Positions 42,539 to 53,190 of a DNA stretch of 64,000 nucleotides are shown here, one piece after another (within the stretch, counting starts at the first letter, position 1; each line of letters opens with the position of its first letter). Below the pieces are notes generated by a model, which was not told the DNA's origin, searched no databases, and worked only from the letters and a program-made list of their open reading frames with translations. The translations under genes and the position numbers were made by a program. Source of the DNA: Gilliamella sp. ESL0441 (GTDB taxonomy: Bacteria > Pseudomonadota > Gammaproteobacteria > Enterobacterales > Orbaceae); NCBI RefSeq assembly GCF_019469185.1, contig NZ_CP048264.1, positions 2,108,001 to 2,172,000 of the forward strand, given 5' to 3'.

Positions 42539-45500
42539 TAGAAACTCCCTACTACATTGACAAACCAACCATGTGAACGGTAGTTCAGGTGCGTTAAGTT
42601 GTCGTTATAATCCGTAAAGTTATAACCCACTCCCATCTTGATATTGTCACCGACATTTCGGTAAATACTGGTCACAATCCCGTCTTTATGGTCATCTGCC
42701 AGATCGGTACGTAACGTTCGACCTTCTATCTGGTATTCCCAGTCACCTGTCTTGTAATTGAGGCGTATTGCATACAAGCTTGCCCCTGAGGAGTACCATG
42801 AGCTTTCACCTTTGTAACGTAAATGCCCTTGTCGGTGCGCCGCTTTAAACGCTGTTTCCCAGTTCGCATTCCACTCATATACACCTTCTAATGACCACAC
42901 CCAGCTCTTTTGGTCATACAGACTTGAGGTATAGCTTTTGCTATTTGACGACGTCGAGTTCGCTATCAGCTGATCATCCGGATCTAAACCATATACATAC
43001 GTCAGCTTACCGAATAAATTCAGGTTATTGATGGATAACGGGCGATAAGCAAAGCCTATTGTCGATTCTGTGTAGTTACTCAAAACATCGTTCGAATTAT
43101 TTTGTTTACCAAGTGTTTTCGCAAAATCAAACTGCGCCATCCAGCTGAGGTTCTCGTTCACGGTCGTTTTTGCCCGGTTGGTCGTTACCCATTGGCGGAT
43201 ACGCTCACTACCTTCATCTATCCGGTATTCCACCCGGTTACGCACCTGAACGGTATCATTTTTATAACCGTATCCTACTGCATACACATCCCGACGAGTT
43301 TCATCATTTCCGGTTAAACTAGTACGGTTTCGGTTACGGTTATTCACCCGTCCTACCGAGTAAGACCCTTCAACAAACTGAGATTCAGTCGGTTTATAAG
43401 TCACCCCGTAAACATCAGAGGTGGTTCGGTCAATTTTAGTAGTTTTAAATTGTCGCTCTGAGTAAAGCTCCATCTGGCTGGTCGCTTTGCTGCGTCCCCC
43501 GACAACCGTCGTAATGCCCCGACCCGAGGTCGAGTCCACATCATTTAAGACTTTGGTATATAAACTGGTGCGGTCATTCACATCCCAGCTACCCTGAACG
43601 CCACCACCGGCACCCCGATTTGATGCAAAAACTTCTGCACCCAAATTGATGCTTTCGGTAATTTGTGAGCTGTACCCTAAGGTAGTGCGATTGTCATCAG
43701 ACACATCACCCGATTTAGTCATCGTCATTTGCTGGATGAAATAACCTTTATCCCGTCCACCAAAAAACGAACGCTCTATTTTCGCTGCCACTAAGGTTTC
43801 ACGGGTAGAAGCATCACCATAATTATGGGTATTGCGTTGTTGTAACTCTAACGCCGTTTTATATAAGTCTCCGAGTGTTGTGTAGTATTGTGCGCGGGCT
43901 ATTTTTTCAACATAATTTGCCTTGTCTTTTTCACTGCTGTAACCCAGTAAGACGCCTTTTTTATCCGCCTCAAAGTCATAACGTAATTCGCCACCCCACT
44001 CTTCTAAATCACTGCTGCGGGCTTTAGCAAAGGACGAAAAGCCTTCCTGCTGCATTGAGTAATAACCCGTAAAACTTAACGGAATATCCTCACCGGTCAA
44101 ATCACTGAATTCGATTTTTTGGTTAATCTTCCATGCCGCTCCCCGTGTATCACCCGATAACACCGTCTGATTAAATGACAGTCCACCATTGCTCGACACA
44201 AAAATATCACTCATCCCGGCCTTACTTTTGGCATATTCAAAATGCGTATGTGTTCCCTGCGTCGGTCTGACAATCACATCCAGTCCTTTTAACTCATACG
44301 TTTCACCGCTTGCCTGGTCTTCACTGATATATGTCCCGCCAATACGAATATGGTCGTTTAACCAGTGATAAGCCCGACCACCAAACACTTTTTGACCGTC
44401 AAAGTCAAAACCGTCTGAATAATATTCATATTCCGCAATAATCCACACCGGGTCGCCCCCAACCAGATTACCGCTTTCGATAATTGAGCTACCTGTGCCC
44501 CCGTTTGTCGTCATCGGCAGGGCTTTAGTTAACATCACCCGACCCTGAAACTGGTTCACTTCATAATCAACCCCTTCGGTCAGGGTGCTGGTACTCAGTA
44601 CCCGACCGGTATTACGGTCACGCACTTCTACCGACAGTTTTAAACTCCCTTCTGTTATACGCTGATGTTTTAAAAAGTATAAACTACCACCGGTCGATGC
44701 TAATTCATTGTGACTGCCCCGGGTTTCACCATTCGATAAAAACACTGTCGCTAATGTGCGGGTATCACCATACTGGGTCGACTGCTCACTTTCGTGATAT
44801 AATTTTGCCCCGTATAAACTGCGGTTAAAATTGGCAAACTCATTACCGGTAATCTGTGTGGTATAGTTACCCCATAACCCGTAACTTTTGCCTCTCTCTA
44901 ATTTGATATAAAACTTACCTTCCGTATCCACATCACTTTCTGTGGTCGAACCATCTCCGTACATCGGATAGTAAGATTGTGGGTCGATTTCACGCGCAAA
45001 ACGAGTCGGGTCTTTTTCACCTAAATGACCAAAGGCATTTTTTAGCTTCGTTTCTGTTGTGTCTAAATGCGCCGTTAACCGGTAATCACCCTTATTCGCT
45101 TTGACATAAAAGGCTACCCGACCATCCCAGCTCCCTTTGCCACTGTAGTGGTGACTGTCAGCCTCTTCGAGTATCGAACGCCCTTCTCCGCTGACATTGT
45201 TTTGCGCATACGTCACATCCACGATACCCACATAAAAAATGTCATCTTTCTTTTCAACCACCAACTTTTCCTGTTGCGATTGCTTCTGACCCGATTCATC
45301 CTGCCAGCTTAAATCAAACTGATACTCACCCGGCGATAAAATCATCTCCCGCATCGCCCGGCCCTCGGCATCCACCACTAAAGGCTCGCCATTAAGCATC
45401 ACCCCTTGTTTACCTTTTAAGCCCGCCATCTGAATAACGACTTTCCGGTCCTGAGCATCACTCACAATACCCTGATGGTCTATCCGGCTTTCGCCAAACC

Positions 45501-46086
45501 CCGGTATCGTGCTATCTGATTTCAATTGACCAAAAAATAAATGACCTGAGCCCGATTGATTATCGGGTTTGTTGTAGGAAATAAAATCACTGCCAGAGTC
45601 TGCTGTGCCCTGACCTAAGGTCTTAAACGATGTCGCATAAACACTGTCTTTTAAACCGTCATAACTGGTGGTAGTTAAAATCGCTTTATACTCGCTATTT
45701 GTCGATAACGGCTCGCCATTATCGGTATCACCATGCCATAACACCGCTTCATACGGACTGATTTCTTTAAATCGTAAGGTCTTTATCGGTTGACGGTTAT
45801 CTACATCCGATTGACGGTAAATGGTGATTTGATATTCAGCGATTTTAGTGGGATAGTTAGTGTAAATATAAAGCCCCATCGGTGTCGTAAACAATCCTTG
45901 TGACGTTAACTTCACTTTTGGGTTATAGATACTTAAATTAAGCTTTTCTTCTGCGTTAAATTCATCCCGAATAATATTTAATTTAGGTACATTTGTACTA
46001 CCTGCATAAACAGAGTTTACCCCAAATAGCAAAATAAAACTTATACCCAGATTAGAAAATCTCCGGAAACGATTACATTTGACCAT
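42538..46086 (-). CDS. Large outer-membrane beta-barrel protein partnered with the giant exoprotein
   Basis: 1,182 residues. The signal peptide ends NSVYA at residue 28. Residues about 30-300 form a soluble region of beta-sandwich character (FTTPMGLYIYTNYP, MLNGEPLVVDAEGRAM). Around 372-435 is YYPMYGDGSTTESD, then FYIKLERGKSYGLWGN and SLYGAKLYHES. I associate this block with outer-membrane proteins found beside repeat-rich DUF11 proteins (from memory). From about 320 to the end, alternating polar/aromatic strands read as a large barrel closing in ...HGWFVNVVGSF, with the C-terminal phenylalanine typical of BamA substrates. The stop overlaps the start of the 3,292-residue gene. Much of the gene is near 50% G+C (30 of 60 bases at 43501-43560), unlike its neighbours. 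Role inferred: export or anchoring of the partner. Confidence 0.85.
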   Translation of the reverse strand: MVKCNRFRRFSNLGISFILLFGVNSVYAGSTNVPKLNIIRDEFNAEEKLNLSIYNPKVKLTSQGLFTTPMGLYIYTNYPTKIAEYQITIYRQSDVDNRQPIKTLRFKEISPYEAVLWHGDTDNGEPLSTNSEYKAILTTTSYDGLKDSVYATSFKTLGQGTADSGSDFISYNKPDNQSGSGHLFFGQLKSDSTIPGFGESRIDHQGIVSDAQDRKVVIQMAGLKGKQGVMLNGEPLVVDAEGRAMREMILSPGEYQFDLSWQDESGQKQSQQEKLVVEKKDDIFYVGIVDVTYAQNNVSGEGRSILEEADSHHYSGKGSWDGRVAFYVKANKGDYRLTAHLDTTETKLKNAFGHLGEKDPTRFAREIDPQSYYPMYGDGSTTESDVDTEGKFYIKLERGKSYGLWGNYTTQITGNEFANFNRSLYGAKLYHESEQSTQYGDTRTLATVFLSNGETRGSHNELASTGGSLYFLKHQRITEGSLKLSVEVRDRNTGRVLSTSTLTEGVDYEVNQFQGRVMLTKALPMTTNGGTGSSIIESGNLVGGDPVWIIAEYEYYSDGFDFDGQKVFGGRAYHWLNDHIRIGGTYISEDQASGETYELKGLDVIVRPTQGTHTHFEYAKSKAGMSDIFVSSNGGLSFNQTVLSGDTRGAAWKINQKIEFSDLTGEDIPLSFTGYYSMQQEGFSSFAKARSSDLEEWGGELRYDFEADKKGVLLGYSSEKDKANYVEKIARAQYYTTLGDLYKTALELQQRNTHNYGDASTRETLVAAKIERSFFGGRDKGYFIQQMTMTKSGDVSDDNRTTLGYSSQITESINLGAEVFASNRGAGGGVQGSWDVNDRTSLYTKVLNDVDSTSGRGITTVVGGRSKATSQMELYSERQFKTTKIDRTTSDVYGVTYKPTESQFVEGSYSVGRVNNRNRNRTSLTGNDETRRDVYAVGYGYKNDTVQVRNRVEYRIDEGSERIRQWVTTNRAKTTVNENLSWMAQFDFAKTLGKQNNSNDVLSNYTESTIGFAYRPLSINNLNLFGKLTYVYGLDPDDQLIANSTSSNSKSYTSSLYDQKSWVWSLEGVYEWNANWETAFKAAHRQGHLRYKGESSWYSSGASLYAIRLNYKTGDWEYQIEGRTLRTDLADDHKDGIVTSIYRNVGDNIKMGVGYNFTDYNDNLTHLNYRSHGWFVNVVGSF

Positions 46087-46424
46087 GAATTATAATTTCC
46101 TTTCACTTAATTACATCTATTGTTATAAAAATGAGGCTGATGTACCCTAAAAATAAAGAGAAGATAATGTACGAAATAGCTTCTAGTGTATAATAACAGT
46201 GTATTTAAAATTTGATAGTTAAATACTTACTACTATTTTCAATTATTTTAGATTTAGCTTAAATATTCATCAACTTCATATTTGCTAAGAGTTGTAAGCG
46301 GTTAACTAGCAGATAAAATAGAAGATTATCGATTTTTTAAGTTGCACAGTAAGTCTTTTTAAAGGAATGAAAGTTGAGGGTTAATAGTTTCAATTTTAAA
46401 CATTCAAACTAAAAATTTCTTCAA
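46087..46424. other. Leader/promoter region of the barrel-exoprotein operon
   Basis: 338 bp, AT-rich, no ORF. AAGGAAA lies upstream of the ATG at 46086. A minus-strand TATTATAC near 46190 could be a -10, but the -35 is unclear. Confidence 0.4.
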
Positions 46425-46472
46425 AAAAAACCATCTTATTAAGATTAGGTTATCTAAATAAGATGGTTTTTT
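46425..46472 (-). terminator. Rho-independent terminator of mltC
   Basis: 16-bp perfect stem (46425-46440 with 46457-46472), 16-nt loop. The minus-strand 3' arm ends in a run of eight T. It begins 14 nt beyond the mltC stop and is symmetric enough to work both ways. Confidence 0.9.
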
Positions 46473-46486
46473 ATAAATTTAGCTAA

Positions 46487-47557
46487 TTACCGATTATCCA
46501 AAATTTTACTAACCTTAATTAGATAATTTCGGGATTCTTGAGAAATATGAGAAGTAACAAGTTTTCTATAAACTTGCTGAGGAGTCATCGCATTAATAAT
46601 CTTAATTGCTTCATCACGGTCATTTGAAAAAGTGCGAAGCACACTTCCTGCACCACCATTATAAGAAGTAATCATTGCATATCTTAATGAAATAGGATTA
46701 TTGATTCCCGCTAAATATTTTGTTTTCAATAACGACAAATAGGCGGTACCCATATCAACATTATTTTTCGGATCAAGTAAAAATTGTCTACTAGGTTCTC
46801 CTGATTTACCCCGTAATTTAAAAATATCTCGCCCAGCAGTATGTTGTTGAACTTGCATCAATCCTAGCGCATCACTACGACTAACAGCATATGGGTTAAA
46901 TGCAGACTCTACTTCCATAATAGCCAAAATTAATCTCTCGTCAATAAAGTAACGATTCGAAGCTTCGATAACAAGTGGCAAAAATTTCTTAGCACGCTGA
47001 TTAATATGATTAGGCACTAGTTTAATTTCAACATAAGTGATTTGATGCGAGCCAGAACGCCGAACCTTTAAATTATTGGCAATCAGATAATCAGCAAAAT
47101 TATTCGCTCTTCCCATCCATCGAATAGGCTGCCTTTCTTGATCTAATACCTGATTATATAAAAATGGTTCTTGTGATAAATTTTGCCCGGCCTTTTCATG
47201 ACGGATAATATCGTCAGGTTCAGGCATTAATAATGTTGAAATAATCGCTTCTTTTAAATTAATTATCGGTGTATCAGACAATGTTTCTATTGTAATCACG
47301 CCCGATACAAAATTAATGTGAACTCGAGTTTGAAGATTGTCTTCATATTGAACATAGTCTTTAGGCCCAGCAATAAGGACTTCTTTAGGTCCCCAAATCT
47401 GTTCAATGTTATTAGCATATTGGCTAATTAAAATATTAAATGCGTTAGTATCTTTGACGTAATAATCTTCATCTTCTAAATTGGCATTTTTACTAGGACA
47501 ACCGCTCAAAAGACTTACGGTAACAAGCAATGTAATAATTTTGATATTATTTCTCAT
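46487..47557 (-). CDS. mltC: Membrane-bound lytic murein transglycosylase C
   Basis: 356 residues, close to E. coli MltC. Lipoprotein signal with lipobox LLSGC (Cys near residue 19). The N-terminal MltC domain is DUF3393-like. The SLT catalytic domain starts about residue 200, with the catalytic glutamate in AIMEVESAFNPYAVSRSDALGLMQVQ and later SYNGGAGSV (given as landmarks AIMEV to GLMQVQ). It cuts peptidoglycan glycan strands between MurNAc and GlcNAc, leaving 1,6-anhydro ends, at the inner face of the outer membrane. yggX lies 8 nt upstream in the same operon. Confidence 0.96.
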   Translation of the reverse strand: MRNNIKIITLLVTVSLLSGCPSKNANLEDEDYYVKDTNAFNILISQYANNIEQIWGPKEVLIAGPKDYVQYEDNLQTRVHINFVSGVITIETLSDTPIINLKEAIISTLLMPEPDDIIRHEKAGQNLSQEPFLYNQVLDQERQPIRWMGRANNFADYLIANNLKVRRSGSHQITYVEIKLVPNHINQRAKKFLPLVIEASNRYFIDERLILAIMEVESAFNPYAVSRSDALGLMQVQQHTAGRDIFKLRGKSGEPSRQFLLDPKNNVDMGTAYLSLLKTKYLAGINNPISLRYAMITSYNGGAGSVLRTFSNDRDEAIKIINAMTPQQVYRKLVTSHISQESRNYLIKVSKILDNR

Positions 47558-47565
47558 GTTAACTC

Positions 47566-47835
47566 TCAGTTCTCGGGTTTATAACCATCAATTATGATGT
47601 CCTCACCATCAAATAGAAACTTCACCATTTCATTTTCAATTTTTTTCCGATGTTCTGGATTCATCATATTGAGTTTATTTTCATTAATTAGCATAGTTTG
47701 TTTTTTGAGCCACTCTTGCCAAGCAAGTTTCGAAATTTCATTAAAGATACGCTTGCCAAGTTCTCCTGGATATAACTGAAAATCTAAACCTTCTGATTCT
47801 TTTTTTAAAAATTGGCAATAAATAATACGACTCAT
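47566..47835 (-). CDS. yggX: YggX-family Fe(2+)-trafficking protein
   Basis: 89 residues from the ATG at 47835 ([16 protein letters not shown]), which matches the family N-terminus; an earlier in-frame start would add seven unrelated residues. Conserved features are the single Cys7, [19 protein letters not shown] and [20 protein letters not shown]. The family helps protect iron-sulfur clusters and supports their repair under oxidative stress. In E. coli the order is mutY-yggX-mltC. Here mutY is absent and argD is divergent instead. Confidence 0.96.
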   Translation of the reverse strand: MSRIIYCQFLKKESEGLDFQLYPGELGKRIFNEISKLAWQEWLKKQTMLINENKLNMMNPEHRKKIENEMVKFLFDGEDIIIDGYKPEN

Positions 47836-47942
47836 AGAAAGCTCTTTAAAATACAAATAGTGATTAATAATTGATTATACCTGAAAATAAATGATGAAAA
47901 GAAGTAAATTATTTTTACCTAAAACCAATATAAAATATTTAT

Positions 47943-47960
47943 ATTGAATTTTAATTCAAA
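47943..47960 (+). promoter_or_regulatory. ArgR operator, ARG box 1
   Basis: ATTGAATTTTAATTCAAA matches the ARG-box consensus WNTGAATWWWWATTCANW at every position. Confidence 0.9.
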
Positions 47961-47963
47961 ATA

Positions 47964-47981
47964 AATGAATAATTATTTACT
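47964..47981 (+). promoter_or_regulatory. ArgR operator, ARG box 2
   Basis: AATGAATAATTATTTACT matches the consensus with one mismatch. It is 3 bp from box 1, the spacing of natural tandem ARG boxes bound by one ArgR hexamer. It lies upstream of argD. Confidence 0.87.
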
Positions 47982-48040
47982 TTACTACCGCTTTAATTGG
48001 CATAAAATAACAAACAAACTAGACAATATATAAGGATTAA

Positions 48041-49255
<1,215 letters not shown>

Positions 49256-49270
49256 GTTTTTCTATACAGT

Positions 49271-49299
49271 AACGGCATTTTAATCGATTAAATGCCGTT
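49271..49299 (+). terminator. Hairpin after argD
   Basis: Stem AACGGCATTT / AAATGCCGTT with a 9-nt loop, 16 nt after the argD stop, followed by TTATGCATTT. Good stem, modest T tract. Confidence 0.7.
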
Positions 49300-49323
49300 T
49301 ATGCATTTATAGGATACTTATTT

Positions 49324-49935
49324 ATGTACGATATTCGCCCATTAAATTATGCAAAAACAAAGTTTATTTTAAGTGCACCAGATATTACCCATTTACCTTT
49401 TGATAGTGGCGTTGAAGTGGCATTTGCTGGTCGCTCTAATGCTGGAAAATCTAGTGCACTTAATACATTGACTAATCAAAAGGGATTAGCCAGAACCAGT
49501 AAAACGCCCGGTCGAACTCAACTCATCAATCTTTTTGAAGTTGAGCCTAATTGCCGTTTAGTTGACTTACCAGGATATGGTTACGCTCAAGTACCGGAAG
49601 CAATTAAGCGAAAATGGCAGAAGTCATTAGGCGAATACTTACAAAAACGTGAAAGTCTTAAAGGCTTAGTAATATTAATGGATATCAGACATCCTTTAAA
49701 AGATTTGGATCAGCAAATGATTGAATGGGCTGTATCAGTCAATATACCCGTCATGTTATTATTGACCAAAGCCGACAAATTAGCATCAGGAGCCCTCAAA
49801 AAACAAGTTAATATGGTCAAGGAAGCAATTTTACCTTTCCAAGGGGATATTACCGTTGCACCTTTTTCATCACCTAAACGCATTGGACTTGATCCATTAA
49901 AATGGCAATTAAATGAATGGTTTAATCAACAATAA
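49324..49935 (+). CDS. engB: Ribosome-biogenesis GTPase EngB (YihA/YsxC)
   Basis: 203 residues, a Ras-like GTPase. G1 is [10 protein letters not shown]2 region [10 protein letters not shown]3 DLPGYGYA, G4 LLTKADK and G5 FSSPKR. The EngB family is needed for 50S subunit assembly. AGGAT lies upstream of the ATG. srkA starts 12 nt after its stop. Confidence 0.97.
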   Translation: MYDIRPLNYAKTKFILSAPDITHLPFDSGVEVAFAGRSNAGKSSALNTLTNQKGLARTSKTPGRTQLINLFEVEPNCRLVDLPGYGYAQVPEAIKRKWQKSLGEYLQKRESLKGLVILMDIRHPLKDLDQQMIEWAVSVNIPVMLLLTKADKLASGALKKQVNMVKEAILPFQGDITVAPFSSPKRIGLDPLKWQLNEWFNQQ

Positions 49936-49947
49936 AAGAGAATGTTA

Positions 49948-50934
49948 ATGAATTATTCAGATTTTTCATTTCAAACATTATCCCCTGAGTTAATCCTAGA
50001 TAGTATAGCGTCAACGGGTATCCGTGTTGATTCAGGTTTAACGACCTTAAATAGTTATGAAAATCGTGTTTATCAATTTATGGATGAAGATCGCAAACGT
50101 TATGTTGTTAAATTTTATCGTCCACACCGATGGAATCGACAACAAATTATTGAAGAGCATAAATTTACGCAACAACTATTTAATGCCGATATTCCAGTCA
50201 TTGCGCCTTTAATCTTAAATAATTCAACGCTTCATGAACATAAAGGTTATATGTTTGCAGTATTTCCTAGTATTGGAGGAAGACAATACGAAATTGACAA
50301 CATCGACCAGTTCGAATCAGTTGCAATGTTGCTTGGGCGAATGCATAAAATTGGTGCTGAACAAAGTTTTAATTTCCGTCCAACAATCGGGCTAGAAGAA
50401 TATCTTTATCAACCTCGAGAGATTCTGTTAACTAGCCATTTTGTGCCCAAAAATATTTACATCGATTTTAAAAGCGTTTTAGAAAAATTAATCAGAACAA
50501 TTGAGATACATTGGCATAATGATTGGCAATCAATACGTTTACAAGCGGATTGCCATGCCGGTAATATTTTATGGCGTGATGGTGCTATCTTTGTCGATTT
50601 TGATGATGCCCGTAATGGCCCTGCAATTCAGGATCTTTGGATGTTACTCTACGGTAATCTACAAGAGCAACGCTTACAACTAGAAACCTTGCTTGAAATT
50701 TATCAAGAGTTTTATGATTTTGACTATATGCAACTTGCATTAATTGAGCCACTAAGAGCCATGAGAATGGTTCACCATTTAGCATGGATAATAACTCGTT
50801 GGCAAGATCCTGCTTTTCCTTTGGCCTTTCCTTGGTTAACAGATAGCGATTTTTGGCATCAACAACTCAAAATATTTGATCAACAAATTGAAGCAATTCA
50901 ATCACCGCCAATAACATTAGGGTCGATGTTTTAA
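49948..50934 (+). CDS. srkA: Stress-response kinase A (YihE/RdoA)
   Basis: 328 residues from the ATG at 49948, giving the E. coli protein length. An ATG at 49942 overlaps the AGAGA ribosome binding site. APH/choline-kinase-like fold: DSGLTTLNSYENRVYQF, YVVKFYRP (ATP lysine), the catalytic loop DCHAGNILW and metal-binding FVDFDDA. In E. coli it is a Ser/Thr kinase that protects stressed cells from death. The usual neighbour dsbA is not present here; a GIY-YIG gene converges instead. Confidence 0.95.
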   Translation: MNYSDFSFQTLSPELILDSIASTGIRVDSGLTTLNSYENRVYQFMDEDRKRYVVKFYRPHRWNRQQIIEEHKFTQQLFNADIPVIAPLILNNSTLHEHKGYMFAVFPSIGGRQYEIDNIDQFESVAMLLGRMHKIGAEQSFNFRPTIGLEEYLYQPREILLTSHFVPKNIYIDFKSVLEKLIRTIEIHWHNDWQSIRLQADCHAGNILWRDGAIFVDFDDARNGPAIQDLWMLLYGNLQEQRLQLETLLEIYQEFYDFDYMQLALIEPLRAMRMVHHLAWIITRWQDPAFPLAFPWLTDSDFWHQQLKIFDQQIEAIQSPPITLGSMF

Positions 50935-50962
50935 TGTAAATAAACAGTTGGTTGCAGATGAT

Positions 50963-51259
50963 TTATTTAACTAATAATGTTAATAAATCGCTTAAATTTG
51001 GCGATGAAGCAATGAGCTTTTCTTTCTGTTGTTTCGAGAGTTGTTTGATTCGATACTCAAGTCTTAAAGCAGTTGACTTATCGCCTACACGGAGTTGATA
51101 AACAACATCAAGATCATGATGTCCATTTAAATGTTTAGCACCTTTACCATTTTGGTGCTGAGATAATCTTCTTTTAACATCAGTGGTTATTCCCGTATAC
51201 AGTGTTTGTTTAGCGGTTCTAATAATATATAAAAACCAAATTGATGATTTACTTGGCAT
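50963..51259 (-). CDS. GIY-YIG nuclease-domain protein, YhbQ/UPF0213-like
   Basis: 98 residues from the ATG at 51259 ([15 protein letters not shown]). An upstream in-frame extension of 28 hydrophobic residues is not family-like. The GIY-YIG core is [18 protein letters not shown], then [17 protein letters not shown] and [10 protein letters not shown]. Close in length and motif to YhbQ, a small protein with reported DNA-nuclease activity. No clear Shine-Dalgarno. It stands alone and converges on srkA. Confidence 0.88.
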   Translation of the reverse strand: MPSKSSIWFLYIIRTAKQTLYTGITTDVKRRLSQHQNGKGAKHLNGHHDLDVVYQLRVGDKSTALRLEYRIKQLSKQQKEKLIASSPNLSDLLTLLVK

Positions 51260-51494
51260 AATTAGAAAGATGGTAATAAATGCATTTAACGATAGTATAC
51301 AATGATAAATTATAAAAATCTGATAGCAAAGTTGGATTATCATAACCCCATTATTTATAGATGAATTTTTTTCGATATCATAATTAAAATCTGCTACTAA
51401 TATAATTAATGTATATCATCGTTTCATTTACTTTAAGGTAGATAGTGTTTAAGATAAAGCAATTTTGTTATTGTTTGTTTTGAGGCGATAAAAT

Positions 51495-52199
51495 TTGAAT
51501 AACTTTGCAAACATTATTGAAGTAGAACGTGGAAATCTGAAATTTGCCTATGTTCAAAATGATGAAATCAACTATTTAACCCTTTTTGATCAATTTTTAG
51601 CTGAAGAAGGTCATCATGAATTACTTGACCCAAGTGATAGAATCGAAAGATATACCTATTTAATTAATGATAATCAAAATAAATTCATTTTTAAAATTGA
51701 TGGTGGTGTTGAGCATCGCCTTGAACGCCGAATTATAGCAAAAATTACCGGTGATTTTTATTTTAATTTGATTTATAAATTAGCGAAAATGTCACTTGAT
51801 CAATGCGATATCGCCTACGATCTTTATCTTGTCGCTTTTGATAAAATAACCAAGCGTCACTATATGATCTTCAACTTTATTGAAGGTAGATCATTGAAGT
51901 GGGAAGAGATGAAAGAATATGAAGAACAAGTTAGATACTGTATCGAGAAACTGCATAGCTATAACTTAGTCTCTAATGATGTTCACGGTGGTAATTTTAT
52001 TTTAACGCCTGAAGGAAAAGTTAAAGCAATTGATTTGACGAATTCGGGTTTTATTTGGTTAACTAAAGCAAACGATGCCATTGAATTACGTGAACGCTTT
52101 AATATAAAAATTAAAGTTCCAATGCTAGCAATGGCAATTAAAAATTTTACTCACGGATTTAAACGGTTATCAAGAAAAATTCGGGGTAAAGAGGATTAA
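51495..52199 (+). CDS. LPS core heptose kinase, RfaY/WaaY family
   Basis: 234 residues from a TTG start with GAGG 9 nt upstream. Protein-kinase-like fold: FIFKIDGGVEHRLERR (nucleotide-binding lysine), a KITGDFYFNLIYKL region, catalytic VSNDVHGGNFIL and AIDLTNSGF. The layout and length match RfaY, which phosphorylates heptose II of the lipopolysaccharide inner core. No other LPS gene is nearby, so the assignment rests on sequence alone. A different small kinase of the same superfamily cannot be excluded. Confidence 0.78.
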   Translation: MNNFANIIEVERGNLKFAYVQNDEINYLTLFDQFLAEEGHHELLDPSDRIERYTYLINDNQNKFIFKIDGGVEHRLERRIIAKITGDFYFNLIYKLAKMSLDQCDIAYDLYLVAFDKITKRHYMIFNFIEGRSLKWEEMKEYEEQVRYCIEKLHSYNLVSNDVHGGNFILTPEGKVKAIDLTNSGFIWLTKANDAIELRERFNIKIKVPMLAMAIKNFTHGFKRLSRKIRGKED

Positions 52200-52386
52200 A
52201 AATGTTATATAATGTGAGGGCATTGCTTCCTCACATCTTTACATTATTCATAAACACTTTTTCAACTTTAGACGTCGTATTTTATTAGCTGATTTTTAAA
52301 TAATTTGTAGGTTTGTGTTAGCAACATTGCGTAAATCAGTTAATAGTCAGATAAACTTAATCAAGTTATTCTATAAGGAATGTGCT

Positions 52387-52968
52387 ATGAAAAAGTTATT
52401 AGTTTTATCCATGACATTGGTCACCCTAATTGGATGTACATCCCAGAAGATGATGTCAATTTATCATACTCAAGGTGTCGAAATAACCCAAAACTCATCA
52501 GGTGATGATATTGTTAATAAATATACCACCTCTATACCGTTTAAAACGTTACATGCATCATTACCGATTTGTATTGCCCAAGAACTTGATAATAACCCTG
52601 TAGTACTTACAAGTGAAAACTACTTTGGATCACCTTGGTGGTATTCTTATAATCTACCTTCACAACAATCAATAACCTTAAACAGAGGTGAAACAATCAA
52701 GTTGGTAGAAGGAAAACAAGTTGTTGCCAATGCTGTTACTGATTATCAGCGTAATACTAAATATTTTGTTAGTTACACTTTGACTGCTACTCGAAATCAA
52801 CATAGTATCAACTATTTATTTAGTAATATTAAACAAGCACCACAATATACAGGTTCAATTAATGATGGATTTAATAATGTAAAAACAGAACAGCGATCCC
52901 ATCCTGATTTGGTTATCGAGGCACTAAATAAAGAAGCGATTAAGATTCAATCTTGTTTGTTGAAATGA
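52387..52968 (+). CDS. Lipoprotein of unknown function
   Basis: 193 residues from the ATG at 52387 (AAGGA 8 nt upstream); an in-frame extension upstream to 52315 is not plausible. Signal peptide MKKLLVLSMTLVTLIGC with lipobox LIGC, then a mature domain with no motif I recognise. The mature start TSQKMMSIYHTQG lacks Asp at +2, so outer-membrane sorting is expected. Flanked by the RfaY-like gene and a long hairpin. Confidence 0.7.
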   Translation: MKKLLVLSMTLVTLIGCTSQKMMSIYHTQGVEITQNSSGDDIVNKYTTSIPFKTLHASLPICIAQELDNNPVVLTSENYFGSPWWYSYNLPSQQSITLNRGETIKLVEGKQVVANAVTDYQRNTKYFVSYTLTATRNQHSINYLFSNIKQAPQYTGSINDGFNNVKTEQRSHPDLVIEALNKEAIKIQSCLLK

Positions 52969-53026
52969 TTAAAAAAGAATGATGAGTTAAACAATTAACC
53001 TTAAAAAATGATTAATGCAAATTGGA

Positions 53027-53062
53027 TTAAGACTGGTATTTTTGCAAAAAATATCAGTCTTA
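53027..53062. terminator. 17-bp hairpin between convergent genes
   Basis: ttaagactggtattttt at 53027-53043 pairs with 53046-53062 over 17 positions, with one G:U pair and only two unpaired central bases. It lies 58 nt after the lipoprotein gene and 128 nt from the stop of the convergent secreted-protein gene. Likely bidirectional terminator, although T tracts are inside the stem. Confidence 0.6.
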
Positions 53063-53190
53063 ACTTGCATACTTTTACCATCGAATTATTAACTATTGTA
53101 TCATCCTAATTTAATTATTTTTAACCTATTGTTATTGTTGCATTACTCGCATTGAATGATTAATCGTATCGTAATTCTAATGACCAACAT

